A stretch of 36,921 bases of DNA from Prevotella sp. (GCA_022774105.1 JALFNY010000087.1:1-36921); one strand, 5' to 3'. Positions 26,086 to 33,819 are shown, numbered from the stretch's first letter. Notes: generated by a model from the letters alone, not told the origin. Translations and numbers: made by a program.

Positions 26086-26163
26086 ATGAATAACTCATAC
26101 GCATCTTTCTTTTACTTTTACTTTTACTTTGCAGAAAACTGTAAAGCGGGAAGTTGCGTGTAA
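26086..26163 (+). CDS. Phe/Tyr-rich leader peptide of the aromatic operon (attenuator)
   Basis: A 25-codon ORF begins with ATG at 26086 and ends with TAA at 26161-26163. It encodes MNNSYA, then SFFYFYFYF, then AENCKAGSCV: five Phe and four Tyr, with eight of them consecutive at 26107-26130. The ORF sits between a strong promoter and a terminator hairpin (26204-26236) ahead of genes for Phe and Tyr synthesis. That is the arrangement of amino-acid leader peptides such as PheL: ribosome stalling on Phe or Tyr codons would signal shortage. Its composition is very unlikely by chance in this position. No homologue was searched. Confidence 0.85.
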   Translation: MNNSYASFFYFYFYFAENCKAGSCV

Positions 26164-26236
26164 ATTTCAACTTAAAGACTATCAGAAAAGAAATGATAAA
26201 AGCAAAGTCCCGCGTAGAAAACTACACGGGACTTTT
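26146..26236 (+). promoter_or_regulatory. Attenuator: alternative RNA hairpins before pheA
   Basis: Three pairings compete. A pause-type hairpin pairs AAGTTG (26151-26156) with CAACTT (26168-26173) around the leader stop. The terminator pairs 26204-26217 (AAAGTCCCGCGTAG) with 26222-26235 (CTACACGGGACTTT), with a 4-nt loop and one C-A mismatch, followed by a T-rich stretch. A possible antiterminator pairs GCGGGA (26146-26151) in the leader ORF with TCCCGC (26208-26213), which lies in the left arm of the terminator. A ribosome stalled on 26107-26130 would leave GCGGGA free, and one at the stop codon would cover it. The antiterminator is only 6 bp, so that part is tentative. Confidence 0.7.
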
Positions 26237-26284
26237 ACTTTATCCCACAACAACACATTATATATAAAATACACACACGAGAAG

Positions 26285-27115
26285 ATGAAAAGAATAGCGA
26301 TACAAGGTGAGATAGGTTCGTTCCACGACATCACAGCACACCACTACTTTGACGGCGAGCAGTTGCAGATAATATGCTGCTCCACCTTTGAGGAGGTGTT
26401 TGCCCACATGAAACAAGACCCCACCATAATCGGTATAATGGCAATAGAAAACACCATAGCAGGCTCACTGCTCCGCAACTACGAACTGTTGCGAGAATCA
26501 GGCATGGCAGTAGTAGGCGAACACAAGACCCACATCAGCCACTGCCTCTGCTGCCTGCCAGGACAAAAGATGGAAGACCTGAAAGAAGTACACTCACATC
26601 CCGTGGCATTAGCACAGTGCTACAAGTACCTCTCCAAACACCCCAAAATGAAAATGGTAGAAGACGAGGACACAGCAGGCTCCGCCAAGTGGATAGCCGA
26701 GAGGAAACTGGAAGGCGTTGCGGCCCTGTGCCACGCCGATGCAGCTGAACTCTACGGGCTGGAAGTACTTGAAAACCACGTAGAAGACAATCCCCACAAC
26801 TACACACGCTTCCTCATAATGTCAGACCCACGCAAGGCAGACTTCCTGAGAGCACTGAACAAGTCAAACAAATCAAGCATAGTCTTCTCACTGCCACACG
26901 AAGAAGGGTCACTATCACAAGTCCTCTCAATACTCTCATTCTACAAAATAAACCTGACAAAAATACAATCACTGCCAATAATAGGCAGAGAATGGGAATA
27001 TATGTTCTACGTGGACGTGACCTATGACGACCTGACACGATACCGACAAAGCATTGACGCCATCACACCACTGACCAAAGACCTCACCATACTCGGCGAA
27101 TACACATCAGCATAA
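26285..27115 (+). CDS. pheA: Prephenate dehydratase with ACT domain
   Basis: The enzyme converts prephenate to phenylpyruvate, the committed step to phenylalanine. The frame is open from 26129, but that part is the attenuator; Met at 26285 gives MKRIAIQGEIGSFHD, the normal N-terminus, and 276 residues. Catalytic-domain motifs are AIENTIAGSL, EVHSHPVALAQC, DTAGSAKWIA and NYTRFLIM (Thr174-Arg175-Phe176). The ACT domain at ~198-272 (EEGSLSQVLSILSFYKINLT) would bind Phe for feedback inhibition, although the usual ESRP is replaced by QSLPI. There is no chorismate mutase domain; that activity is fused to the DAHP synthase two genes downstream. Confidence 0.93.
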   Translation: MKRIAIQGEIGSFHDITAHHYFDGEQLQIICCSTFEEVFAHMKQDPTIIGIMAIENTIAGSLLRNYELLRESGMAVVGEHKTHISHCLCCLPGQKMEDLKEVHSHPVALAQCYKYLSKHPKMKMVEDEDTAGSAKWIAERKLEGVAALCHADAAELYGLEVLENHVEDNPHNYTRFLIMSDPRKADFLRALNKSNKSSIVFSLPHEEGSLSQVLSILSFYKINLTKIQSLPIIGREWEYMFYVDVTYDDLTRYRQSIDAITPLTKDLTILGEYTSA

Positions 27116-27226
27116 ACAAGAAAAACAACAATCAGAAAAACAACACCCCAAAGTAGAAGAACTAACAATATCCCGCAAAATCTCCCCAACAAAGAGACAA
27201 AAAAACACACAAAAAACAAAACAAAC

Positions 27227-28399
27227 ATGATAGACATAAAACCCGCAGACCGCCTGTCAACAGTACAGGAATACTACTTCAGCCGCAAACTCAAAGAAGT
27301 AGCAGAACTAAACGCCAAAGGCATGGACATAATCTCCCTCGCCATAGGCTCACCAGATATGCCCCCCTCAGAAGCAACAGTAAACAAACTCTGCGAAGTA
27401 GCACACGACCCCACAGCCCACGGATACCAACCCACGGCAGGAACACCAGAACTACGCGAAGCAATGGCATACTTCTACAAACGATGGTACAACGTGGACC
27501 TCGACCCAAAGACCGAGATACAGCCCATGATAGGCTCAAAAGAAGCCATACTACACGTAACACTCGCCTTCTGTAACCCAGGAGAAGAAGTGCTTGTACC
27601 CAACCCCGGCTACCCAACATACACCTCACTATCAAAAATTCTGGGGCAGAAGATAGTAAACTATGACCTCGTTGAAAACGACGGTTGGCAGCCAGACTTC
27701 GACGCATTGGAACAAATGGACCTCAGCAAAGTAAAACTCATGTGGACAAACTATCCAAATATGCCCACAGGAGGCAACGCACGACAAGAGACCTACGAGC
27801 GGTTAGTAAAATTCGCAAGAGAACACGGCATAGTAGTAGTAAACGACAACCCCTACTCCCACATCATAAACGAACACCCAATGTCAATACTACAAATACC
27901 AGGAGCAAAAGACTGCTGCATAGAGTTCAACTCAATGTCAAAAAGCCACAATATGCCCGGCTGGCGAGTAGGCATGGTAGCCACAAACAGCACATTCATA
28001 TCATGGATACTGAAAATAAAATCAAACATAGACTCAGGCACCTTCCGCGGCATACAACTCGCCGCAGCAGAAGCATACCACAACGATGACACGTGGCACA
28101 AAGAATACAACTATGACAACTACAAGCGCCGCCGCACCATAGCAGAACAAATAATGGACGTACTGGGATGCACATACGACAAAAAATCAGTAGGCATGTT
28201 CCTCTGGGGAAAAATACCAGAGAAATACCAGACAGTAGAAGAACTGACAGAAAAAATACTGCATGAAGCACGCGTATTCATAACACCCGGAATGATATTC
28301 GGCAGCAACGGAGAAAGATACATACGCATATCACTATGCGCCAAAGACGAAAAAATGAAAGAAGCATTAGAGAGAATAAAAGAAATCACAACAAAATAA
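27227..28399 (+). CDS. Class I/II PLP-dependent aminotransferase, probably aromatic/prephenate
   Basis: A 390-residue fold-type I aminotransferase. Markers are IGSPDMPPSE, YQPTAGTPELREAMA, NPGYPTY, the NYPNMPTGG region, NDNPYSH and the PLP lysine in SMSKSHNMPGWRVGM. The C-terminal arginine for the substrate carboxylate is in RYIRISLC. Its place between prephenate dehydratase and DAHP synthase-chorismate mutase suggests it makes Phe and Tyr from the keto acids, or aminates prephenate; a general role on Asp or Ala is possible. The 111-bp gap before it is almost free of G and T and shows no promoter. Confidence 0.85.
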   Translation: MIDIKPADRLSTVQEYYFSRKLKEVAELNAKGMDIISLAIGSPDMPPSEATVNKLCEVAHDPTAHGYQPTAGTPELREAMAYFYKRWYNVDLDPKTEIQPMIGSKEAILHVTLAFCNPGEEVLVPNPGYPTYTSLSKILGQKIVNYDLVENDGWQPDFDALEQMDLSKVKLMWTNYPNMPTGGNARQETYERLVKFAREHGIVVVNDNPYSHIINEHPMSILQIPGAKDCCIEFNSMSKSHNMPGWRVGMVATNSTFISWILKIKSNIDSGTFRGIQLAAAEAYHNDDTWHKEYNYDNYKRRRTIAEQIMDVLGCTYDKKSVGMFLWGKIPEKYQTVEELTEKILHEARVFITPGMIFGSNGERYIRISLCAKDEKMKEALERIKEITTK

Positions 28400-28431
28400 A
28401 CAAAGAATAACAAACAAAAAAACATACAACT

Positions 28432-29496
28432 ATGGAATTAGAACTCGAAGCACTCAACCTGCCAAGTGACAACAAACGCCCATTCGTAATAGCAGGACCA
28501 TGCTCAGCAGAAACAGAAGAACAAGTAATGACAACCGCAACCCAACTCGCAGAGAAGGGCTGCCACATGTTCCGAGCAGGAGTATGGAAACCACGCACAA
28601 AACCAGGAGGATTCGAAGGAAACGGAGAACCAGCCCTAAAATGGATGGCAGAAGCAAAAAAAGAAACAGGAATGATGATGTGTACCGAAGTAGCAACACC
28701 AGAACACGTAGAACTCGCCATGAAATACGGCATAGACGTGATGTGGATAGGAGCACGAACATCAGCAAACCCCTTCGCCATGCAAGAACTCGCCGACGCA
28801 ATGAAAGGCATAGAGATACCCATTATGGTGAAAAACCCAGTGAACCCAGACCTCGAACTGTGGATAGGAGCACTCGAACGCATCAACCTTGCAGGCGTAA
28901 AGAAACTCGGAGCAATACACCGTGGCTTCTCATCATACGACAAAAAAATATACCGCAACCTCCCAATGTGGCAGATACCAATAGAACTACGCCGCAGAAT
29001 ACCAGAACTTCCAATAGTATGTGACCCCAGCCACATAGGCGGAAGACGCGAACTCGTAGCACCACTGTGCCAACAAGCAATGGACCTCGGATTCGACGGA
29101 CTAATAGTAGAAAGCCACTGCAACCCAGACTGCGCATGGAGTGACGCAAAACAACAGGTAACACCAGACGTGCTGGACTACATACTCACACTGCTACAAG
29201 TGCGCGATGAAACAACAACAACAGAAAACATAAAACTGCTCAGAAAACAAATCGACGAACAAGACGACAAACTACTGGAACTTCTCTCACAACGCTTCCG
29301 GGTATGTAGAGAAATAGGACAGTACAAAAAAGAACACAACATGACAGTGCTGCAAACCGGACGCTACAACGAAATACTCGACAAACGAGGAGCACAAGGC
29401 ACACTCTGCGGCATGAGCGAGCAATTTGTAAAAACAGTATTCGAAGCAATACACGAAGAATCAGTACGCCAACAACTTGAAATAATAAACAAGTAA
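28432..29496 (+). CDS. Bifunctional DAHP synthase / chorismate mutase
   Basis: A 354-residue fusion. Residues ~15-255 are a KdsA-like DAHP synthase: FVIAGPCSAET, RAGVWKPRTKPGGFEG, CTEVATPE, WIGARTSANPF, VKNPVNPD, HRGFSS and CDPSHIGG, all typical of this class. Residues ~262-350 are an AroQ-type chorismate mutase (LRKQIDEQDDKLLELLSQRF, REIGQYKKEHNM). It catalyses the first step of the shikimate pathway and the chorismate to prephenate step, so one protein controls entry and branch point. This fusion order is known in Bacteroidetes, where the mutase domain can carry allosteric control by prephenate. It lies 32 bp after the aminotransferase. Confidence 0.93.
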   Translation: MELELEALNLPSDNKRPFVIAGPCSAETEEQVMTTATQLAEKGCHMFRAGVWKPRTKPGGFEGNGEPALKWMAEAKKETGMMMCTEVATPEHVELAMKYGIDVMWIGARTSANPFAMQELADAMKGIEIPIMVKNPVNPDLELWIGALERINLAGVKKLGAIHRGFSSYDKKIYRNLPMWQIPIELRRRIPELPIVCDPSHIGGRRELVAPLCQQAMDLGFDGLIVESHCNPDCAWSDAKQQVTPDVLDYILTLLQVRDETTTTENIKLLRKQIDEQDDKLLELLSQRFRVCREIGQYKKEHNMTVLQTGRYNEILDKRGAQGTLCGMSEQFVKTVFEAIHEESVRQQLEIINK

Positions 29497-29509
29497 CACA
29501 CACATCAAG

Positions 29510-30307
29510 ATGAAAATATTGGTTCTCGGAGCAGGGAAAATGGGGTCATTCTTCATTGACCTGCTCAGCTTTGACCACGAAGTCGGAGTATATGAAAAAG
29601 ACGCAAAACGTATGCGGTTTACATATAACTGCCAACGTTTCACCGAACTCGAAGAGGTAAAGACATTCAAACCAGAACTCGTGATAAACGCAGCAACGGT
29701 GAAATACACCATACCCGCATTCAACGAAGTATTACCATACCTCGGAGAAGAATGTATCCTAAGCGATATAGCATCAGTAAAAACAGGATTAAAAGAGTTC
29801 TACGAAAGCACAGGAAGACGCTATGTCAGCACACACCCGATGTTCGGCCCCACATTTGCAAACCTAAACCAACTGTCAGAAGAAAACGCCATCATCATAA
29901 CAGAAGGCGACTGCATGGGACAATGCTTCTTCAAAGACCTATACAGCAAACTGGGACTAAACATCTACGAGTACTCATTCGAAGAACACGACAAGACAGT
30001 AGCATACTCACTATCAATACCCTTCGTCTCAACATTCGTGTTCTCAGCAGTGATGAAACACCAAGACGCACCAGGAACCACATTCAAACGACACCTGAGA
30101 ATAGCAAAAGGAGTACTCAATGAAGACGACTACCTGCTGCAAGAAGTACTCTTCAACCCCTACACCCACGACCAGGTGGACCAGATACGCAAAGAACTAA
30201 AAGAACTACTTGCTATCATTGACACCAAGGACGCAGACGGAATGAAACAATATCTCACCAAGATACGCACCAACGTAAAACGCGATATTGAAAGTCTAAA
30301 ATCCTAA
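29510..30307 (+). CDS. tyrA: Prephenate dehydrogenase
   Basis: This 265-residue enzyme oxidises prephenate to 4-hydroxyphenylpyruvate with NAD(P), the committed step to tyrosine. The Rossmann loop is VLGAGKMGSFF (residues 4-14), with an acidic residue after beta 2 (VYEKD) that favours NAD. The catalytic region is SDIASVKTGL and THPMFGPT. The C-terminal helical domain (FNPYTHDQVDQI, KELLAIIDTKD) completes the fold. There is no ACT domain. It is the last gene of the operon, 13 bp after the DAHP synthase gene. Confidence 0.9.
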   Translation: MKILVLGAGKMGSFFIDLLSFDHEVGVYEKDAKRMRFTYNCQRFTELEEVKTFKPELVINAATVKYTIPAFNEVLPYLGEECILSDIASVKTGLKEFYESTGRRYVSTHPMFGPTFANLNQLSEENAIIITEGDCMGQCFFKDLYSKLGLNIYEYSFEEHDKTVAYSLSIPFVSTFVFSAVMKHQDAPGTTFKRHLRIAKGVLNEDDYLLQEVLFNPYTHDQVDQIRKELKELLAIIDTKDADGMKQYLTKIRTNVKRDIESLKS

Positions 30308-30319
30308 ACACACAACAAA

Positions 30320-30364
30320 TTCCGTGACTTTACCCGCCTCCAAAAAGCGGATAAAGCCACGGAA
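30320..30364. other. Long imperfect hairpin between tyrA and infC
   Basis: The arms CCGTGaCTTTAcCCGC and GCGGaTAAAGcCACGG pair in three blocks separated by single-base mismatches (lower case) around a loop of ~9 nt. No T-run follows on the plus strand (AAAAAACT instead), so it is not a standard terminator for tyrA. It could be a processing or regulatory structure, or the end of tyrA mRNA. Confidence 0.6.
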
Positions 30365-30465
30365 AAAACTATACAAACAAACAGAATAAACCAACTTGTA
30401 GTTAAAAAAGATTAAATCAACACAAAAATAGCAACAACGTAACCCCCACATCCAATAAAAATTAG

Positions 30466-30473
30466 TACCTTTG
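30466..30473 (+). promoter_or_regulatory. Promoter -7 element for infC-rpmI-rplT
   Basis: TACCTTTG is a perfect TAnnTTTG, 61 bp upstream of infC. The -33 box is not clear. The leader that follows contains a tight hairpin, TTTTGTG-TAA-CACAAAA (30480-30496). Confidence 0.55.
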
Positions 30474-30534
30474 CACCGCTTTTGTGTAACACAAAAACAA
30501 AGACAGTACAACACCGTACAATTAATAACAGTTA

Positions 30535-31254
30535 ATGAGAACAGACAACAGAAAACCAAATCCCAAAAACCAATACCGCATAAACGAACAAATTCGCGTG
30601 CGTGAGGTACGCATAGTCGATGAGGAAGGCTCCTCCGTCATGCCAACAAAACAAGCATTAGACATCGCGCGCCAGCAAGGTGTAGATCTCGTAGAGATAA
30701 GTCCAAATGCGCAACCACCTGTTTGTCGTATCATTGACTACTCCAAGTTCCTTTACCAACAGAAGAAGAAGGCAAAGGAAATGAAGCAAAAGCAGGTGAA
30801 AGTAGAAGTAAAGGAAATACGTTTCGGCCCTCAAACAGACGAACACGACTACAACTTCAAACTCAAACACGCAAAAGAATTCCTTGAAGAAGGCAACAAA
30901 GTACGCGCCTATGTATTCTTTCGTGGACGCGCAATAGTATTTAAGGAACAAGGAGAGGTGCTCCTTTTACGCTTTGCAAACGACCTTGAAGAATACGGAA
31001 AAGTAGAACAACTGCCAAAACTCGAAGGCAAAAAGATGTTCCTTTTCCTCGCCCCAAAGAAGGCAGGACAAGCAAAAAAGAGCCAACAGAAGATAGACAG
31101 AGAACGCAGAGAGGCAGAAGCCAATAACGCAGAAGCAGCAAATGCCGAAGTCAAAAACACGGAATCAGCCGTTGGTGACGGCCTTGCAGCCAACGCAAAA
31201 GGCATAGAAGCACTCGCAAAACTACGTGAAACAACAGAAAATGACAATGTGTGA
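30535..31254 (+). CDS. infC: Translation initiation factor IF-3 with C-terminal extension
   Basis: IF-3 binds the 30S subunit, prevents premature 50S joining and checks the initiator tRNA and start codon. The N-terminal domain ([40 protein letters not shown]), the lysine-rich linker helix and the C-terminal domain ([34 protein letters not shown]) are standard. The total of 239 residues exceeds the usual 170-180: ~60 extra residues at the end are Ala/Glu/Asn-rich ([18 protein letters not shown]). The start is an ordinary ATG in this frame. It heads the conserved infC-rpmI-rplT order. Confidence 0.95.
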   Translation: MRTDNRKPNPKNQYRINEQIRVREVRIVDEEGSSVMPTKQALDIARQQGVDLVEISPNAQPPVCRIIDYSKFLYQQKKKAKEMKQKQVKVEVKEIRFGPQTDEHDYNFKLKHAKEFLEEGNKVRAYVFFRGRAIVFKEQGEVLLLRFANDLEEYGKVEQLPKLEGKKMFLFLAPKKAGQAKKSQQKIDRERREAEANNAEAANAEVKNTESAVGDGLAANAKGIEALAKLRETTENDNV

Positions 31255-31277
31255 GTAACGCCGGGTATATGCGTTAC
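31255..31277 (+). other. Hairpin directly after the infC stop codon
   Basis: GTAACGC (31255-31261) pairs perfectly with GCGTTAC (31271-31277) around a 9-nt loop, starting one base after the TGA. No T-run follows, so read-through to rpmI is expected. It may be a processing or regulatory structure in the L35/L20 leader; that is inference. Confidence 0.55.
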
Positions 31278-31311
31278 CACCATAATAAATAATTAATTAA
31301 ACAACAAAAAA

Positions 31312-31509
31312 ATGCCAAAAGTAAAGACAAACTCCGGTGCTAAGAAGCGTTTTGCTTTCACCGGTTCAGGTAAGGTGAAGAGACGTCACGCTTTCCACAG
31401 CCACATTCTGACAAAGAAGACAAAAAAGCAGAAGCGTAACCTTCTCGGTTATGCAATCGTTGACACCTCAAACAGCAAACAAGTACGTGACTTGCTGTGT
31501 CTCCGCTAA
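31312..31509 (+). CDS. rpmI: Large ribosomal subunit protein bL35
   Basis: A 65-residue basic protein starting [20 protein letters not shown], with the family pattern [22 protein letters not shown]. It is a small structural protein of the 50S subunit. It has the typical length and position between infC and rplT, 57 bp after infC and 45 bp before rplT. Codon use is that of a highly expressed gene (CGT, AAG, ATC). Confidence 0.97.
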   Translation: MPKVKTNSGAKKRFAFTGSGKVKRRHAFHSHILTKKTKKQKRNLLGYAIVDTSNSKQVRDLLCLR

Positions 31510-31554
31510 TCAACCTTATTGTCGAACCTTTTTGTAAAAAGAAAGTAAAAAACT

Positions 31555-31899
31555 ATGCCAAGATCAGTGAATCACGTCGCTTCACGTGCGAAGCGCAAAA
31601 GAATTTTGAAGCTCACCAGAGGCTATTACGGAGCAAGAAAGAACGTCTGGACCGTAGCCAAGAACACTTGGGAGAAAGGACTTACCTACGCTTACCGCGA
31701 CCGTAAGAACAAAAAGCGTACCTTCCGCGCACTGTGGATACAGCGTATCAACGCTGCCGCACGCCTCGAAGGTCTCAGTTACTCTCAGCTTATGGGTCTG
31801 CTTCACAAGGCAGGTATCGAGATTAACCGCAAGGTTCTCGCTGACCTCGCTGTCAACAACCCTGAAGCATTCAAGGCTATCGTTGACAAGGTAAAGTAA
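31555..31899 (+). CDS. rplT: Large ribosomal subunit protein bL20
   Basis: A 114-residue basic protein with the bL20 pattern [55 protein letters not shown] and [20 protein letters not shown]. It is needed early in 50S assembly and, in several phyla, represses its own operon by binding the mRNA leader. Length and order are normal. A strong terminator follows 28 bp downstream. Confidence 0.97.
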   Translation: MPRSVNHVASRAKRKRILKLTRGYYGARKNVWTVAKNTWEKGLTYAYRDRKNKKRTFRALWIQRINAAARLEGLSYSQLMGLLHKAGIEINRKVLADLAVNNPEAFKAIVDKVK

Positions 31900-31927
31900 T
31901 AAGTAATCAAACATTACCATACCTATT

Positions 31928-31967
31928 TGCCGTAACCACAGCATTAAGTTGTGATTACGGCATTTTT
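31928..31967 (+). terminator. Rho-independent terminator of infC-rpmI-rplT
   Basis: The arms TGCCGTAAcCACA (31928-31940) and TGTGaTTACGGCA (31950-31962) pair with one mismatch around a 9-nt loop and are followed by TTTTT. Confidence 0.85.
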
Positions 31968-32123
31968 AATGAAAAACACACAATGGGATATAATAAATTA
32001 TGATAGGATACGTTACTTAAAAGAACAGAGACAACAAATAATTATAGGAGAAATGCTATAAATATATATGAGAAACAATATAAAGAGCCCCATCTTTCAG
32101 TAATCATTAAACCAATCCCGCCT

Positions 32124-32252
32124 ATGACACAACGCTACTCTATTAACACATTCACACCGTCATCAGCGAACATTGACATTATAAGGCAGTTCGCCTACAC
32201 TTATCGCCCCATTATTTCTGACGGCAAATATGTTCCTTTTTTTCTTAATTAA
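32124..32252 (+). CDS. Possible 42-residue small protein
   Basis: In the 377-bp gap between rplT and rpe, an ORF runs from ATG at 32124 to TAA at 32250-32252. The protein has a soluble N-terminal part (NTFTPSSANIDIIRQFAYTY) and an aromatic C-terminus (KYVPFFLN). The pattern TPSxxxxDxIRQFA recalls small uncharacterised proteins I have seen in Bacteroidales, but this is a weak memory. It has no clear promoter box and ends 24 bp before rpe, so it could also be leader sequence of rpe. The rest of the gap (31968-32123) is AT-rich and shows nothing recognisable. Confidence 0.4.
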   Translation: MTQRYSINTFTPSSANIDIIRQFAYTYRPIISDGKYVPFFLN

Positions 32253-32276
32253 AAGTAACACTCTACATACAAAGCA

Positions 32277-32924
32277 ATGACTATAGTCTCCCCCTCCCTT
32301 CTCGCCGCCGACTTTCTCCACCTTGAACGCGAGATAGAAATGATAAATGGCAGCGAAGCAGAGTGGCTTCATCTTGACGTAATGGACGGCTCTTTCGTGC
32401 CCAACATATCCTTCGGATTCCCTGTAATACAAGCGGTTTCAAAGGTGTGTAACAAGAAATTGGACGTGCATTACATGATAAACACTCCCGAACGCTACAT
32501 CAAACAGACGGCATCATTGGGTGCTTACATGATGAACGTACACTACGAAGCGTGCACCCACCTGCACCGCACGATACAAGAGATTCATGATGCTGGCATG
32601 AAGGCTGGCGTAACGCTTAATCCCTCCACGCCTGTCAGTTGTCTTGAAGACATCATTCACGATGTGGACATGATACTACTGATGAGTGTTAACCCTGGTT
32701 TCGGGGGGCAGAAGTTTATTGAGAATACCATTGCAAAGACCATAAGGTTGAAGGAACTGATAAAACGTTCTGGCTCCTCCGCCCTTATTGAGGTTGACGG
32801 TGGTGTGCAGAGCGATACTGCTCCACGTCTTGTTGCAGCGGGTGTGGACGTTCTTGTGTCTGGCAGTTATGTCTTCGGAGCAGAGAATCCGCACGAAATC
32901 ATTTCAAGCCTACACCGTCTATAA
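32277..32924 (+). CDS. rpe: Ribulose-phosphate 3-epimerase
   Basis: The enzyme interconverts ribulose 5-phosphate and xylulose 5-phosphate in the pentose phosphate pathway. The 215-residue TIM barrel has SPSLLAADF, the metal ligands in LHLDVMDGSFVPN and DVHYMI, the phosphate-binding MSVNPGFGGQ, the catalytic EVDGGV and SGSYVFG. Length is typical. It is a single gene, convergent with the sigma factor gene downstream. Confidence 0.96.
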   Translation: MTIVSPSLLAADFLHLEREIEMINGSEAEWLHLDVMDGSFVPNISFGFPVIQAVSKVCNKKLDVHYMINTPERYIKQTASLGAYMMNVHYEACTHLHRTIQEIHDAGMKAGVTLNPSTPVSCLEDIIHDVDMILLMSVNPGFGGQKFIENTIAKTIRLKELIKRSGSSALIEVDGGVQSDTAPRLVAAGVDVLVSGSYVFGAENPHEIISSLHRL

Positions 32925-33064
32925 ACTCCTTTACATTCTTCTGCGCACCATCTTGTGTACCGTTTCATCTAGACATAGTATGCTATGCTCTTGATGAGCC
33001 ATGACACAATATGGCAGATAGACCTGCGAAAGGAACTGAAATCTTACAATAATTTTGTATTAAT

Positions 33065-33113
33065 ACAGGGCAGCAAGGATTGTTTATCTTACTTACAATC
33101 CTTTCTGCCCTGT
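33065..33113. terminator. Strong hairpin between convergent rpe and the sigma factor gene
   Basis: The arms ACAGGGCAGcAAGGATTGT (33065-33083) and ACAATCCTTtCTGCCCTGT (33095-33113) pair over 19 positions with one mismatch. It lies between two genes pointing at each other and is probably a bidirectional terminator. Flanks are AT-rich but lack a long T-run. Confidence 0.75.
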
Positions 33114-33142
33114 TCTTATCATTGTCTGTATAGGTATTTTTT

Positions 33143-33742
33143 CTATGCGAGTTGTAACTGCATATGGTTTTCTCTTGCCAAGCGGCGCATATTAATCAAT
33201 GCGTATCTCATTCTTCCGAGGCTTGTGTTTATGCTCACTCCTGTCATTTCTGCTATTTCCTTGAATGAGTAGTTCTGATAGAATCTCATCTGCACCACTT
33301 CCCTCTGTGTGTCTGGCAGACAGGTCATAAGGTTACGCACGTCTGATAACACCTGAGTGTTAGCCATCAGATCTTCCGTTGATGTTTCCATAAGTTGCTG
33401 GTCACTCATCTGCGCTATATTGATATCCTCCACAGCGGTATCTATGAAGTTGAGTGATTTCTGTCGGCGATACCAGTCCATAATGGTGTTATGGGCAATA
33501 CGTATTAGCCAGGCATTGAACTTACCTGATGTCACATACTTGCCTTCCCTCAACTTTGTTATGGCTTTGAGGAATGTTTCTTGAAAGAGGTCATTGGCCA
33601 CTTCCTCGTTGTGTACGATAAATATAATATAGGAGAAGATACCTGTCTGGGTGCGAGCCAGCAGCTCGTCAAAAGCGCGGTTATTGCCTTGCACGTACAT
33701 CAGTACCAACTCTTCATCGGTTAACCGAGTGAGTTTATTCAT
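33143..33742 (-). CDS. RNA polymerase sigma-70 family factor (ECF-like)
   Basis: A 199-residue protein with sigma region 2 (NRAFDELLARTQTGIFSYII, DLFQETFLKAI, FNAWLIRIAHNTIMDWYRR) and region 4 (LPDTQREVVQMRFYQNYSFK with EIAEMTGVSINTSLGRMRYA). Regions 1 and 3 are absent, as in extracytoplasmic-function sigma factors. No anti-sigma gene is adjacent, so the input signal is unknown. The upstream minus-strand neighbour is the RelA/SpoT homologue. It has its own promoter. Confidence 0.9.
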   Translation of the reverse strand: MNKLTRLTDEELVLMYVQGNNRAFDELLARTQTGIFSYIIFIVHNEEVANDLFQETFLKAITKLREGKYVTSGKFNAWLIRIAHNTIMDWYRRQKSLNFIDTAVEDINIAQMSDQQLMETSTEDLMANTQVLSDVRNLMTCLPDTQREVVQMRFYQNYSFKEIAEMTGVSINTSLGRMRYALINMRRLARENHMQLQLA

Positions 33743-33819
33743 TTTCTTAATCTAATTTTGTTAAGTAAATGTGTGTCGATAGGCAATAAAATTGTTTATA
33801 TCACGTTATTTATTGTTTG

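Noticed and set aside
26129..26284. N-terminal extension of prephenate dehydratase
   Set aside because: The extra 52 codons cover the leader ORF and attenuator hairpins and do not resemble the family N-terminus.
31968..32123. A conserved Bacteroidales small RNA downstream of rplT (Bacteroidales-1 motif is reported near L20 genes)
   Set aside because: I find no TAnnTTTG promoter and no second terminator in the gap on either strand, so there is no support from this sequence.
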